From Hemibagrus wyckioides (Eukaryota; Chordata; Actinopteri; Siluriformes; Bagridae): a DNA stretch of 64,000 nucleotides. A program made the position numbers and the translations under genes. Below are positions 24,747 through 35,413 of this stretch, in pieces. The stretch spans positions 15,269,428 through 15,333,427 of the forward strand of contig NC_080711.1 of assembly GCF_019097595.1 (NCBI RefSeq), written 5' to 3'. The notes beneath the pieces were generated by a model that made no database searches, was not told where the DNA came from, and worked only from the letters and a program-made list of their open reading frames with translations. Position 1 is the first letter of the stretch, and the number at the start of each line of letters is the position of its first letter.

Positions 24747-25619
24747 CCTTTTCGTATGTAAAGCCAACTCACGCAAGCCTTTTTTACTTGAAGTAAAACT
24801 TGCACAATGCCATAAGATATTCAAATTCATGTCAAACAACAGCACACATGCTTCACCATCATACTTTCCTCTATTTCTAGTCTCAGAAACCAGACTATTA
24901 TTAGAGAATCTGGGACTTTCCGTCACAAAATGTAGATAAAAACACCTTCAGGAAGAGTCTACTGACTGACATTGCAAATGACATTGTGGAAAAAGGTTGT
25001 AAAAATGAGACATTTTCCAGTCCAGTGAATTAAGCTGAAAAGCTCAGTGTTACAGTCAAAAGATTATTATCTGTGGCACAACAGAAAAGTGTTCGGCCAA
25101 TCATTTTGAGATGCTGTAGACATCTCGGGCCAAGAGTCCATGAGAGACTCTCTGAGTGAGAGGGACAGCATTACTTTCTCTCTCTCTCTGTCAATCTGAG
25201 CAACACCGATTGACTCTGAGATCTGTGAGGTGATGTATGTGGAAGAGGGCAGATAGCGCTTTCCTCTAAGTGTTCAGCTGTGCTGTGACTGAACACAACT
25301 GAGCAGTCTGAAAGCATGCAGGGATTTCACATGGCTTGGAGGAAGCACATGCAAGCCTTCACCCTCCCTGGCTGGCAGATGGACTGTCATAGGAGAGAGC
25401 TAACTAGGGGGTGGGAATCAGCAAATGACCAAACTGAAAGAAAATGAGGTAAAATTCCCAAAAGTTAATTTTTTTATCCATTAGACTTTGCTGAGTGGCC
25501 AGTTTAGGTTTTAATAATCGCACTTTTTAAGTGCAAGTGGTTTTACCTTTGGCAAGTTTTTGTATACTCGAGTCAGCTCGGGAGAAGACGCTGATCAGCA
25601 CAAAGGTTGCGTTTGAGTG
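24747..25619. other. unassigned non-coding stretch
   Basis: Nothing recognised. Overlapping open frames on both strands at 24609-24939 start inside the SINE and have no domain. Confidence 0.5.
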
Positions 25620-25815
25620 ACTATGTGTGTGTGTGTGTGTGTATGTGTGTGTGTGTGGGTTGGTGTTTTCATCCATGAGCTGACACAGTTTTGTGCAGGT
25701 CTTTTATCCTTTCTTCTAGGAGCATGTGTCGTCCCTCTGTCCCTTAACACATTAAGCGAAACTGACACCTGGCTGCCTCCCTTACTCAACCCCCCCACCC
25801 CCACCTCTCTCACCC

Positions 25816-25853
<38 letters not shown>

Positions 25854-25932
25854 CCCACTCTCTCTCTCTCCCTCACTCCCCCCCACTCTCTCTCTCTCCC
25901 TCACCCCCCCCACTCTCTCTCTCTCTCTCTCT
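25620..25932. repeat. (GT)n tract and long polypyrimidine (CT/C)n tract
   Basis: (GT)n lies at 25624-25658. A pyrimidine-dominated run follows at about 25790-25932, alternating CT units and C-runs separated by single A residues. The (GT)n could adopt Z-DNA and the mirror-like CT blocks could adopt triplex DNA. Serine/leucine- and arginine/glutamate-rich frames here are artefacts. Confidence 0.92.
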
Positions 25933-26360
25933 GAGCGTAAGTGTGCCTCCCCCAAGTCAGCATCATAATGTCACCAGGACATCTACGCTTGCCACACTCT
26001 CTCTCATTCTTTCTTTCACTCTGTGACCCTTAGGTTTGCCGAACACACAACATTTAGATAGATCAGAACGTTTCAGAGAGCAACGATCTGTTTAGTAAAG
26101 TGGGTGTAAAAAGTCTCAAATGTTCATAAATTGTATATCACCAGGGGCTTGTTTTAGTGTAAAAGAAACTCCTACTGATCGCTGCAATGATTAACTTTAT
26201 GAATTTCATCCAAGTTTAGCTTAATTATTATACTTAGAGTTGCCATTTAAGCTTGCTTTAGGTAACTGAGCTTTCCATAACATTTGGTGTAGCACAATTA
26301 GATATTAGATATTCATGACTAAAATAATGAACTACACTTAATTAGAGTGAGATGTAAAAA
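25933..26360. other. unassigned non-coding stretch
   Basis: AT-rich single-copy-looking sequence. Nothing recognised. Confidence 0.5.
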
Positions 26361-26451
26361 TTATTATGCTTACAACTAAATGAGATTCAATGAAATACTA
26401 GTGAGGTACTTTAGTATCTCATTGAATCACATTTAGTTGTAAGCATAATAA
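26361..26451. repeat. near-perfect hairpin (40-bp arms, 11-nt loop)
   Basis: The left arm 26361-26400 and right arm 26412-26451 are reverse complements at 38 of 40 positions; the outer end reads TTATTATGCTTACAACTAAA. The loop is GTGAGGTACTT. No TA or other clear target duplication flanks it, and a SINE tail begins 9 bp later. See findings. Confidence 0.95.
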
Positions 26452-26459
26452 GCAAAATA

Positions 26460-26599
26460 ACATTCATTCATTCATTCATTCATTCATTCATTCATTGTCT
26501 ATACCCGCTTATTCCTAGGACTCCTAGGGTCACGGGGGTCTGCTGGAGCCTATCCCAGCGCACATAGGGCGAAAGGCAGGGGTACACCCTGGACAGGTC
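26460..26599 (-). repeat. SINE 3' end with (CATT)n tail
   Basis: On the minus strand this is the last part of a V-SINE: a GGATAGG-like block (CTATCCCAGCGC on plus, near 26550), a TGACCCTAGGAG block and a tail of about eight AATG units (26460-26492 on plus as CATT). The head is absent, consistent with 5' truncation on insertion. Confidence 0.85.
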
Positions 26600-27289
26600 A
26601 GCAAAATAACAGCATCTGCAAAATCAATGCTGTTTTATAAACTGCTATTTAACCAAGTTTGCAGTGATTAATGTGAAAAATACAACTAGGACAATTCAAG
26701 CAGCAATATACTAAAAATATACAGACTCCTTTTACATGTTCATTTCAACGCTTGCCATCTTCTCATTTATACCCAACGGTAGTCTTTTTTTCGTTTTTAA
26801 ATTGCCTCTTGCTTTGATGTTGCATTGTATTAAATTTGACAGTCAAGAAAAATGAGCTTAAAGCCTTGTGCTTATTTTGAAAGTAGTGGTCTAGACAATA
26901 TTAGTGGAAACAAAATCCATCTTGGACACTTCTATTTGGAGGCTGATTTGCATAAATGAATGGAGAGCTCAGAAAATTGACCTAAGCAGCCCTCTAACTC
27001 ATCTCTGAGTGCATGTAACTTTTCCCGGCGTAAATATTGACTTAATGTTCGAATTCTGAATACAGCCCTCTGTGAATAGTGATTGAGATTGATCTCTATC
27101 ATCATTACTTTTTAAAAATAAATAAATAAATTCATGGGAGCTCTTACTCACCAGTTTAATATACCTGCAGCACAGAGAGCAGATATGTGTGTATGGCTCT
27201 CACACAGACAACCATTATTATATACCATATATAAGCCGTATTATTTTCATCTGTAATAAAGCTTTATACAAGTTGGAGATATACGATGT
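26600..27289. other. unassigned stretch, possible regulatory patch
   Basis: Single-copy-looking sequence near 26900-27080 contains a POU octamer ATTTGCAT (about 26948) next to AAATGAATGG. No gene is supported. Confidence 0.35.
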
Positions 27290-27490
27290 AGCATGTATGT
27301 TCTCCCCATGCTTCAGAGGTTTCCGCTGGGTACTCCGTCCTCCTCCCTCAGACCAAAGACGTGTTTTAGGCTAACTGGCAACTCTAAACTGTCCGTAGTG
27401 TGTGAATGGGTATCTGAATGTGTGTGTTACTGTGCCCTGTGATGGGGTGAACCTCTATTCAGACTGTCCTCTGCCTTATATCTCAAGTCC
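27290..27490 (+). repeat. V-SINE central and 3' part
   Basis: Blocks in order: GCATGTATGTTCTCCCCATG, GGTACTCCGTCCTCCTCCCT, AACTGTCCGTAGTGTGTGAA and TGTGCCCTGTGATGGGGTGA. The tRNA head is missing. Confidence 0.85.
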
Positions 27491-27842
27491 TTTGGGAAAG
27501 ACTCTAGGTTTACTACTGATCTGCCTTCGAATGGATCAGATTCATACAGATCAGAAGCGTAAACTACGCTATCCTGCACAAATTCAGTCAAGTCGAATTT
27601 TGATCAGATCTGTCTTGCTTTTGAAAATGTCTTTGTTCGATGGTGCTAAAATATGTTCTAATTAAGTGAAACATTTCAGGAGGGACTTGATGGTATAAGT
27701 TAATTCAATGCTTTATTGTTTAAAAGATCGCCATACTGATAGTAAGACAATCAAGACAATCAAAAGATTTTTGATTTTTTTCCTTCAAAGTAGCTGGGAA
27801 ATAACCATATACATAAATATCATAACCTTATAGCAAACAGCA
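27491..27842. other. unassigned non-coding stretch
   Basis: No gene recognised. Confidence 0.5.
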
Positions 27843-28156
27843 ACTATTCATTCATTTAATCCTTTAAGAAAGCACTTTATCCTGGTCAGGGTCGTGGTGG
27901 ATATGAGACTGGCCATGAGATGCGAATGCACCCTGGATGGGAAGCCAGTCCATCGCAAGTCCATCGTGCATACTTTTCCATACATATGGTGTCAATTTTT
28001 AGTAGCCAACTAATCTTTTAGGAGGAAGAACCGGATGAAACCCCACACAAGCATGGGGAGAACATGCATAACAATTCCATGCGTAACGATTCCATACAAT
28101 CATCCAAGCTCAGGATCAGATCCAGGATCCTGGAGCTGCTGCACTACTGTTACTCT
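27843..28156 (-). repeat. V-SINE / DANA-like SINE
   Basis: Minus orientation: the plus strand starts with the SINE 3' end (ATTCATTCATTTAATCC, then GCACTTTATCCTGGTCAGGG), continues through CCCTGGATGGGAAGCCAGTC and GGAAGAACCGG blocks, and ends near the tRNA-like B box (GGATCAGATCCAGGATCCTG, about 28112-28131). The A box end is degraded. A small local duplication (GCATAACAATTCCATGCGTAACGATTCCAT, in two halves) is visible near 28065-28095. Confidence 0.85.
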
Positions 28157-28963
28157 CAAACAGCAAGCAGCATAGTGCATTTAGCACTACTAAGCCTGTT
28201 ACTCCCCAATTTTCAAAATTATGTTTCATAAATGATGTCTACTAGAAGTTACTTACAGTCTTACAGTGATTTTCTAGTCAGAAGGGCAGCTATTGTACGA
28301 AGCCAGCATCCTCGCATGGCAGAGCAGCGTACTGGTCAAAAGCTCTGACATGATTGTGACCAGTTCTACCAGGTTTAATACTATGGTTGAATTTTCCGGA
28401 AAGTTCCTAAACATAGGCGTCTTAAACAGAGAGCCCTTTTTTCCTGTGCACCTCTTGGCTACAAGGATAATGATCATGCGCAAGCAGGGGAGTGGGACGA
28501 CACTTCAGAAAGTAATCTGATGGCAAACGATAGTGCTGTCTCTTGTTCCTAATTTAGAGGATACCGAATGAGTCACACTTCACCAGAAGAAAATTGTTAG
28601 CCATTACAGCAGTCAAGTCCGGGCTCTGTTTGGTATAGCAAGAGTGACAGAAGTGCTATGTACTATAGGGGGATTGCCATAAGGAGTGCCACACACACAA
28701 CTAGACAGAAATGTCTGGGTACTGGGCCTGAAGCGAGAGCCGAAAGTCAAATTGGTCTTATTAATATGATCCGTTGCTCTTCCCTAAATCCCCCTACTAT
28801 TACTTGTAGTATAATTCTATTTAAAGTAATAAAGGTAGATGGCAAGAAAACAGGAAGTGCTGGTAGTAAATTCTGTTCCTTATTTCCTTTCTTGAAGACT
28901 TCTTAACAAGTTTCAAATTAAGATGAAAAATAAAAGAAAAAGAAAAAAAAGAAAAGGACAACT
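28157..28963. other. unassigned non-coding stretch
   Basis: Overlapping frames on both strands (28274-28520) have no recognisable domain. Nothing else is recognised. Confidence 0.45.
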
Positions 28964-29066
28964 ATATGTGGTACGGTAGTGCAGTGGGTAGCATTGTTGC
29001 CACACAGTTTTAGTGTCTCTGAATAATGTCTCTGTAAAGTTTTACATGTCCTTTTGAGTTTCCTGT
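28964..29066 (+). repeat. V-SINE head fragment
   Basis: The A-box-containing head (GTGGTACGGTAGTGCAGTGG) is followed by GTAGCATTGTTGCCACACAG and a decayed remainder to about 29066. The 3' part is absent, which is unusual because LINE-driven insertions normally lose the 5' end. Confidence 0.78.
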
Positions 29067-29646
29067 TTTTTCTACAGTTTCTTTTATTCAAGCCAAGTAA
29101 AATGACATTTAGCTTCAAACCGTTCAACACACACAGCAGGATCCAGAGGTTTCCAGAGGCCAAAAAAAAGGAATTTTGTTTTGGGGTGTCAATGTTCAAC
29201 AATAAATTTCTGTCATCACACTTCACAGTTTATGGATCATATAAAAGTAGACACTGAGGGCTTTTCATTTCAAAGTACTTTTCATACATATTTCTGATTT
29301 TACCTAGTCTACTATGTAAATATATTTTAAAAAAATAAATAAAAAGAAAATGCTTGTTCATAAGCATCTAAAATTTGAACACGTTATCTTCAACCACTAC
29401 ATTTCTGTGTTAAACTATTCCAACAGAGGTAAATTTATCTCACATTGAAAGCCTACAGTGCCGTGACAAATATTAAATCAAACTTGAGGCAATAAAATAA
29501 TTCATTTGCTTATACTGATTGGAAATGTCTGATAAGTTGATTTCCATTCCACTGGCAAAATGAACACCATTGTACTGGTAAAAAGTGATAAATTCTTCAA
29601 GGTTTTTTCAAGACTGGAACAAAAAAGGATCGATAATGACAGAGCA

Positions 29647-29677
<31 letters not shown>

Positions 29678-29948
29678 TTCTGGATTTATGAGCCATCTAA
29701 TGCCCTTCCAATGTTATGCCTCATTTTGGCAGGTTCATCTTGGGCTTCTTCTTTTTCTCGTACAAATCCATTTATTCACATATTGCTGGCTGTGTAACCC
29801 CACATCAACGCTAATTCACGGATGAGTCATGTTTACCAATCTAAATGAGTGCCGTGTTTATGACCGTTTCCCTTTCATAAACTTGGCACATTTATCATAG
29901 GAGTTAAAGGGTTTTGTATTTGTTCAGTAAACATTTCCATTTTCATTT
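29067..29948. other. unassigned stretch with a (CT)n tract
   Basis: A (CT)n-rich microsatellite lies at about 29647-29681. A rich AAATAAATAAAA stretch lies near 29328-29346. No gene is supported. Confidence 0.5.
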
Positions 29949-30700
29949 ATGGCATTTGGTAGATGTCTTTATCCAGAGAGACTTATAGAAGTGCTTTGAA
30001 GGCTCTATCAATATATAATTCATCCTGACACTGGTTCACTAGGTCAAAGACTAAGAATACTATCAGTCTAAAAACTCTTTTGGGAGGTAATTATAGTATT
30101 AAAAGAACATACAATGCTTTTTTAAACACTAGATAAAATGCTAATTTAAGGAATTCCAGAGGAAGTTTGTCTTCAGATGTCATTTGAAAGTGAACAGCTG
30201 TTCAGACATCGAGGGGAAGTTCGTTCCATCAAGTAGGTACGAAAACAGAAGAGAGACTTGATGCATGTCTTTCTTGTACCCTGAGAGATGATAGGATCAG
30301 TTGAGTGCAGGTTGTGATAAGAGCTTTAAGGCAAATGGTTGCTGGTCTGTTTTTGGCTTAATATGCAAGCATTAGTGTTTTAAGTCTGATGCGAGCAGCT
30401 ACAAGAAACATGTGAAGGAAATGGGGTGGTGTGGGAGAACTTAGGAAGGTTGAAAAGTCATGCAGCTGGCTCAGCTGCAGAGGTTGAATATTGCTTAGAG
30501 GCAGAGCTACCAGGGACGAGTTGGAGTCTTGAAATGACAAGAGCACCTGAGTGGCCTCGGTGGACAGAAACAGACAAATCCTTGGACATGATTGTGTCAG
30601 ATTAGCAACATGAGACAAAAAGGACAGTTGATTGTCCTTGGTTAACTCAAGGATGTGCTCAATAACCTAAGATGAGATCCGAGAGTAGTCCAGGGAGATG
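29949..30700 (-). pseudogene. L2/CR1-like LINE remnant: RT C-terminus and 3' tail
   Basis: On the minus strand the interval 30358-30618 reads as the C-terminal part of a LINE reverse transcriptase, containing STEATQVLL, then LFNLPKFSH in another frame near 30440, then VAARIRLKTLMLAY at the end. Frameshifts and stops break it. Towards lower coordinates comes the 3' UTR, ending in a tail whose plus-strand text is TTATGGCATTTGGTAGATGT (29956-29975). That tail matches the ends of the tRNA-SINEs at 52.4 and 39.5 kb. The element is heavily 5'-truncated and inactive. Confidence 0.8.
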
Positions 30701-30809
30701 AATCACCTAGGATGAACAGCAGTAGAGTTTATTGCCAACATTATTTTCTGCATATATATGTTTAAATGACAGTAGACACTTAACTGGGGCATTAGTGTTA
30801 GCTATAAGC

Positions 30810-30878
30810 AAAGAAAGAATTTCACTGCACTGTAATGTATATATATGCCAAAAGTAAAGGCTGCTCCTTCTTCTTCCG
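30810..30878 (+). repeat. SINE 3' tail fragment
   Basis: TTTCACTGCACTGTAATGTA followed by AAAGTAAAGGCTGCTCCTTC and CTTCTTC. It resembles the tail of the tRNA-SINE at 4.3 kb (TTTCACTGTGCAGTAATGTA in its own orientation). Confidence 0.6.
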
Positions 30879-32398
30879 AACTGAAGGCCTTGAGCACTCA
30901 TGAATTTTATAGAACAGTAGGAGGATCTTAGCTGTCCATCAAAAAGGAGTGGAGTAGTAAACAATAAGCAGCAAGTAGGGAAAACTTGATGAGGATTGCA
31001 AATGAGGATGTTTTTACTGTGACTTCATTTAAACAATAAAGGACCACAGTGTCTAAGGGGAAATTATGTTGACTATTACATGATTCAGGGCTTATTCAAG
31101 AAGAGCTTTCCTTCACAGAGTTGTAAGCTCCTGCTATTCACATGCAGTGAAGGTGGGTGAATGCTTCAGGTTCAAAGAGTGACCTTTCTAAATTTCTTTT
31201 TCCCATCTCACATAAGTTCTTTCCAAAGCTGCAAAGGTTTCACAAGCCAGTTCGGAAGAAAAAAAACAAAGCAAATCAGGCTCTCTGCCACCCGTCAGTC
31301 ATGCCAGGTGTGATCTAATTGGTCCAAGCAGATGACGGTCCCTGAAACCTTTTGATGTGTTTCAGCATGCCACTGGACATGACACTTGGGTCTGATGCAG
31401 TGAGACAACTAATGAGATCGGAGTGGAATCCTCAGCATGCAGCGCACCATCTACCATGCCAGGACATCTCATTAGTGCAAACTTACTACAGTCTGACTGA
31501 GCTGCTGCACGAACGCAAATTTCGGTAGAACAGGACATTAATTACGGTATAGTCTCAAGCATAATTTGAGACTTGAGAGGATATCACACTTGATGATAAA
31601 ATCCTAGAGTGCAGGAATCCAGCTGTGGCTCTGCCTTCAGTTGTCTATTTTCCTTATTCCACTATATGGCTTTTCCTGATCATATTTTTTTTCTCCCATA
31701 TCCCCTGTCACACTGGGAAAACAGTGGGTTGAGGCAAGCAGGCTAATTTGGTGAGATCTCAGCTCCACTCCCTTTACTGTTGTGTGGGTGGCATTCAGAT
31801 CCATAGCAATTAAACCTTGCATAGCTTGGTGTATGAACCCACCTCTGGATATCTACAACAGCTAATATTTTATTCCTAAAGCTTGTCTTACAGAGCATCA
31901 CCCTGTTACACACATCCAGAAAATACACTGTTACAAGAATAATCCTGTATCTTGCACTACTTACTTACATATCAAAACCAAATAAAGTTCTTTCTTTTAT
32001 TTATGATATTTGGTCTCTTTTTCCACATAGTCCACGAACACAGCATGAGTATTTTTCTCAGCAAACATTATTTCCCTTTGACCCACAGCTCAGCTTCTCA
32101 GATGACATCTATAATGAGAGTCTTGGAGATATAATAGCCATCTCCTTTTAAAGGACACGCAAGAAGTCCCCATGAATGAGCTGAGAATACATGTGAAATA
32201 TACAGTATATGAATATAAGATGGAGTTGATGACAGCATCTTATTATAATAAACACACCCACACATCTTTTATACAAGTACAGATTTGTAATTATGAATGA
32301 CACAATGAACAATCTGACCACTCTGAGGGAAATAGCATATATTTAAATATTGTGAAATGAGCTGCAAGTTATTTGTTGTCGAGAATTAACTCACTAGG
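30879..32398. other. unassigned non-coding stretch
   Basis: No gene or element recognised. Small open frames on both strands (31637-31928, 31952-32134) show no domain. Confidence 0.5.
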
Positions 32399-32866
32399 TT
32401 GTGTGTGTGTGGATGTGGGTGTGTGTGTGTGTTTCAGAAGATCCAGACGATGAGCCTGCAAGTTGCCGAAAACCATGACTACACACTTTACTTCCTGTTA
32501 ATTCTGAAGACACAAATTAGGAATGTACATATTGCCCTTTTCTCTTTTGAACATCAGAGGACGGACATTTTATTAAAGGACAACACAAATTCTCAGCGGT
32601 TTATTAAAACCAAGCTTGTACCCGTTTCTTTGATTGATGACAATGTTCTGACTGGTGGACTTGTATTTGTCGCTGCGTCTGCTACTCGGCCGCATCGTTG
32701 TTTCTGAAAGGTCAAATGGTAGCCACAAATGTCAGAGGGAGGAAGCTGAACTGAAGGACGTCTTGGCCGACTTTCAGCCTACTGAGCTGTCACAACAATG
32801 CAGCACTGTGACTGTTAGAGACAAGGCCGCAAGGAGGACTGTGAGGAAGATATGCAGGTAGAGCTG
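32399..32866 (+). other. exon-like open stretch, unassigned
   Basis: A GT tract ends in TTTCAG (32431-32436), which could act as a splice acceptor. It is followed by about 90 open codons to a TGA at 32705-32707 (non-repetitive composition; begins KIQTMSLQVAENHDY). A second overlapping frame (32655-32861) ends at the stop of a sequence containing CAGGTAGAG, a possible donor. I recognise no protein family. It may simply be a chance open frame. Confidence 0.2.
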
Positions 32867-33303
32867 CATTATGTTCTAAAGAGACATGGCGCTGGTATTA
32901 TAGAGCTAATACAGTTTAGCTTTACAATAAATGCACAGTTCAGGTCCAAAGTCAACTTTTTTTCTTTTGACAAGAAAAAAGGAAACTTTTGTTTTAACTT
33001 GTCAACAAAATACTAGTTATAGCAGGCGGGGGTGTGGTTTAGAGTGTGTATGTACTAGGAGGGATTTTTTTCATTTTTGTGCATGCTACAGGGGTTATAA
33101 CTAACATGGCACACCTAAACACAGTTGACTTTGTGTGATCCTTCTCTTTTTCTGGACAGTGAGCATTTTGTGTGTGTGTGTGTGTGTGTGTGTAGGTGTG
33201 CGCACAAGGGTGTATGTGTATATGTAGGTGTGAGCAGAGCAAAGCCAAAGCTTTGATTGCGTTAATTGTTTTGCAAAAAAATTTACAAATAGAATTCCAA
33301 AAT
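32867..33303. other. unassigned stretch with a (GT)n tract
   Basis: (GT)n lies at about 33171-33194. No gene recognised. Confidence 0.55.
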
Positions 33304-33405
<102 letters not shown>

Positions 33406-33862
33406 TTCTTCAACAAGACAACAACTGAAAGGTAAATAGAATTAAAACAGAAATACAGAGATGCCCCAGAAACTGCAGATTGAAAGGAGGCCATTAAGAA
33501 GGCACATACAAGTGTGTGTTTTTTTCACAACTAATATCTTAACATACCATATTCTGTTGCTAGAAATTTCTTTGTCTTAAACATACGCAAAAATTTGACA
33601 CTATCTGCAGATTGGGGTATAATGCCGTGACACTATCAGTACCTCCAAACCTAAAATGGGTGTGTTTTAAACAAGTTTTTTTAAATTAAACATTTAAATA
33701 TAAATCCTACTGCTATACCCACCAGAACACTGCAAACACTAGATAAACAGATCGAGATGGAAGATAGAAATGGCAGAACTATCAATATGACATGTGAATT
33801 CTGACTCTGACAGCTCCTCAAACTCAGCTGCATCATAATTAGTTTCAACAAGAGTCGCTTTT
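33406..33862. other. unassigned non-coding stretch
   Basis: No gene recognised. Confidence 0.5.
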
Positions 33863-34047
33863 AGAGGGCCTAGTGGTTTGCATGTTTGCCTCTCAACTGA
33901 GGGTTCGATTCCCTCCTCTACCTTATGAGCATGGAATTTGCGTGTACTCATTTTTGTGGGGTTCTCCTCCTTGTGCCCGAGTCCCCTAGGATAGACTTGA
34001 GGTCCCTACATAACCCTGTATAGGATAAGCAATACGGAAGATTGATA
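33863..34047 (+). repeat. tRNA-derived V-SINE with intact B box
   Basis: The head GAGGGCCTAGTGGTTTGCAT (A box) is followed by GAGGGTTCGATTCCC (B box, about 33899-33913), both close to pol III consensus. Decayed central blocks (GTGGGGTTCTCCTCCTTGTG) and a 3' end (GTATAGGATAAGCAATACGG) follow. It is shorter than the full family, with internal deletion. Confidence 0.85.
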
Positions 34048-35413
34048 AAAGAGTCATATTCCACAAAAGTATATTCTAACGAATTTAGTTTGTTCTATTT
34101 GCCGAACTTTACACACTAATTTAAACAACTGCACTCCTGACCAGGCAGTTACAAAGGATGCTGTATATGCATCACATAAACCCACATACACATGTTAACA
34201 AATATGTTCTTTCTTTGTCATATCTGCTCACTCACTCATGCCCATTTGGCATCCCGTTCACACAACCCCAACACAACCATATGATCTGTGAACCATTCTG
34301 GCATGTTTCTACACCATCTCATCATATCTGTATCTGTTAATAACAATCGAAATAATATTCACTTACATCCTTACTGCAGACCAAGAGAAAGTGATAAACA
34401 TGTAGCAACTATCCTGTTATTTCCATTTTCCTATCTCACACGCCACGTGATGCTTGTTATATAAACCTCTTATATCTCTAAAGGTCAAAAAAAAAGTGTT
34501 TGTGACATTAAAACGTCTCACCTTTCACTATCTCAAACAGGCCCTGACACTCGAACCTATATATCTTCCTCCACTCGTCTTTATGCCCACCGGGAGGCAA
34601 ATCTGCTTATACCTGACCCACTTACAAACTAATGCACCAACACCAGGTTCCCAAACCACTCCAACAGCCACAGTCATCGTTTCTCTTCATAGTGCTACCA
34701 AAGAACTGCACTGCAGAAGCTTGTGCAACTTTTGTACCGGAAACAGCAAGACGCTGCCACATCTTCAGATTTGACAGCCGTAAAAAAAAAATTTAAAAAA
34801 AAGCCATCTAGCTTTGCCGGTGTGACTTTGAGGATATCAGAACATCCACTCTGCAGCCAGATAAAGGAGCAGTTGCTTCACCTCAACCTCAGATGCACAG
34901 GAAGGAAGAGGCTCCATCAAGCCAGTGCCTTGACTAAGAGTTTACAACTACATTATATACTATACATATTTACCTGCAGATATTACATTATTATAAATGT
35001 CATTGGTAAATAAAAATGCCTGGCTCTGTGAAATGAACCCCTGGTTGTCCAGGCTGATGGAACTGCAGTAAGATGTTGAGAGAGGCAGAGGGGTAATTAT
35101 ATCTATGAAATTAAAAATTGCCTTCAGATCCTCATGTTGGTTATGATCCATTTAACTAAGTAGCTAAGTGCTACTCAAGGTTTGGTCTTTGGCCAGATGC
35201 ACATGATAAATTGGTCTGAAGGGCTATTTTCCCTACAGCACAACATGTTGCATTTCCTCCATCTCTACTCTGAAATACTTGATTTTCATCACAGTTGGAT
35301 CTGTTTAATCAACAGCGCAGGGTTATATATATATATATTTCCAGTGCAGCAATTTGGTTTTAAACACAGTTGTTTCCTTACTTATATACCCAGCCAAGTT
35401 TTTCTGTATTAAC
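34048..35413. other. unassigned non-coding stretch
   Basis: No gene recognised. The 106- and 96-codon plus frames at 34454-35013 lack any family feature. A short (AT)n lies near 35325-35338. Confidence 0.45.

Noticed and set aside
25595..25934. RE-rich minus frame and LS-rich plus frame
   Set aside because: Both come from the polypyrimidine tract and (GT)n.
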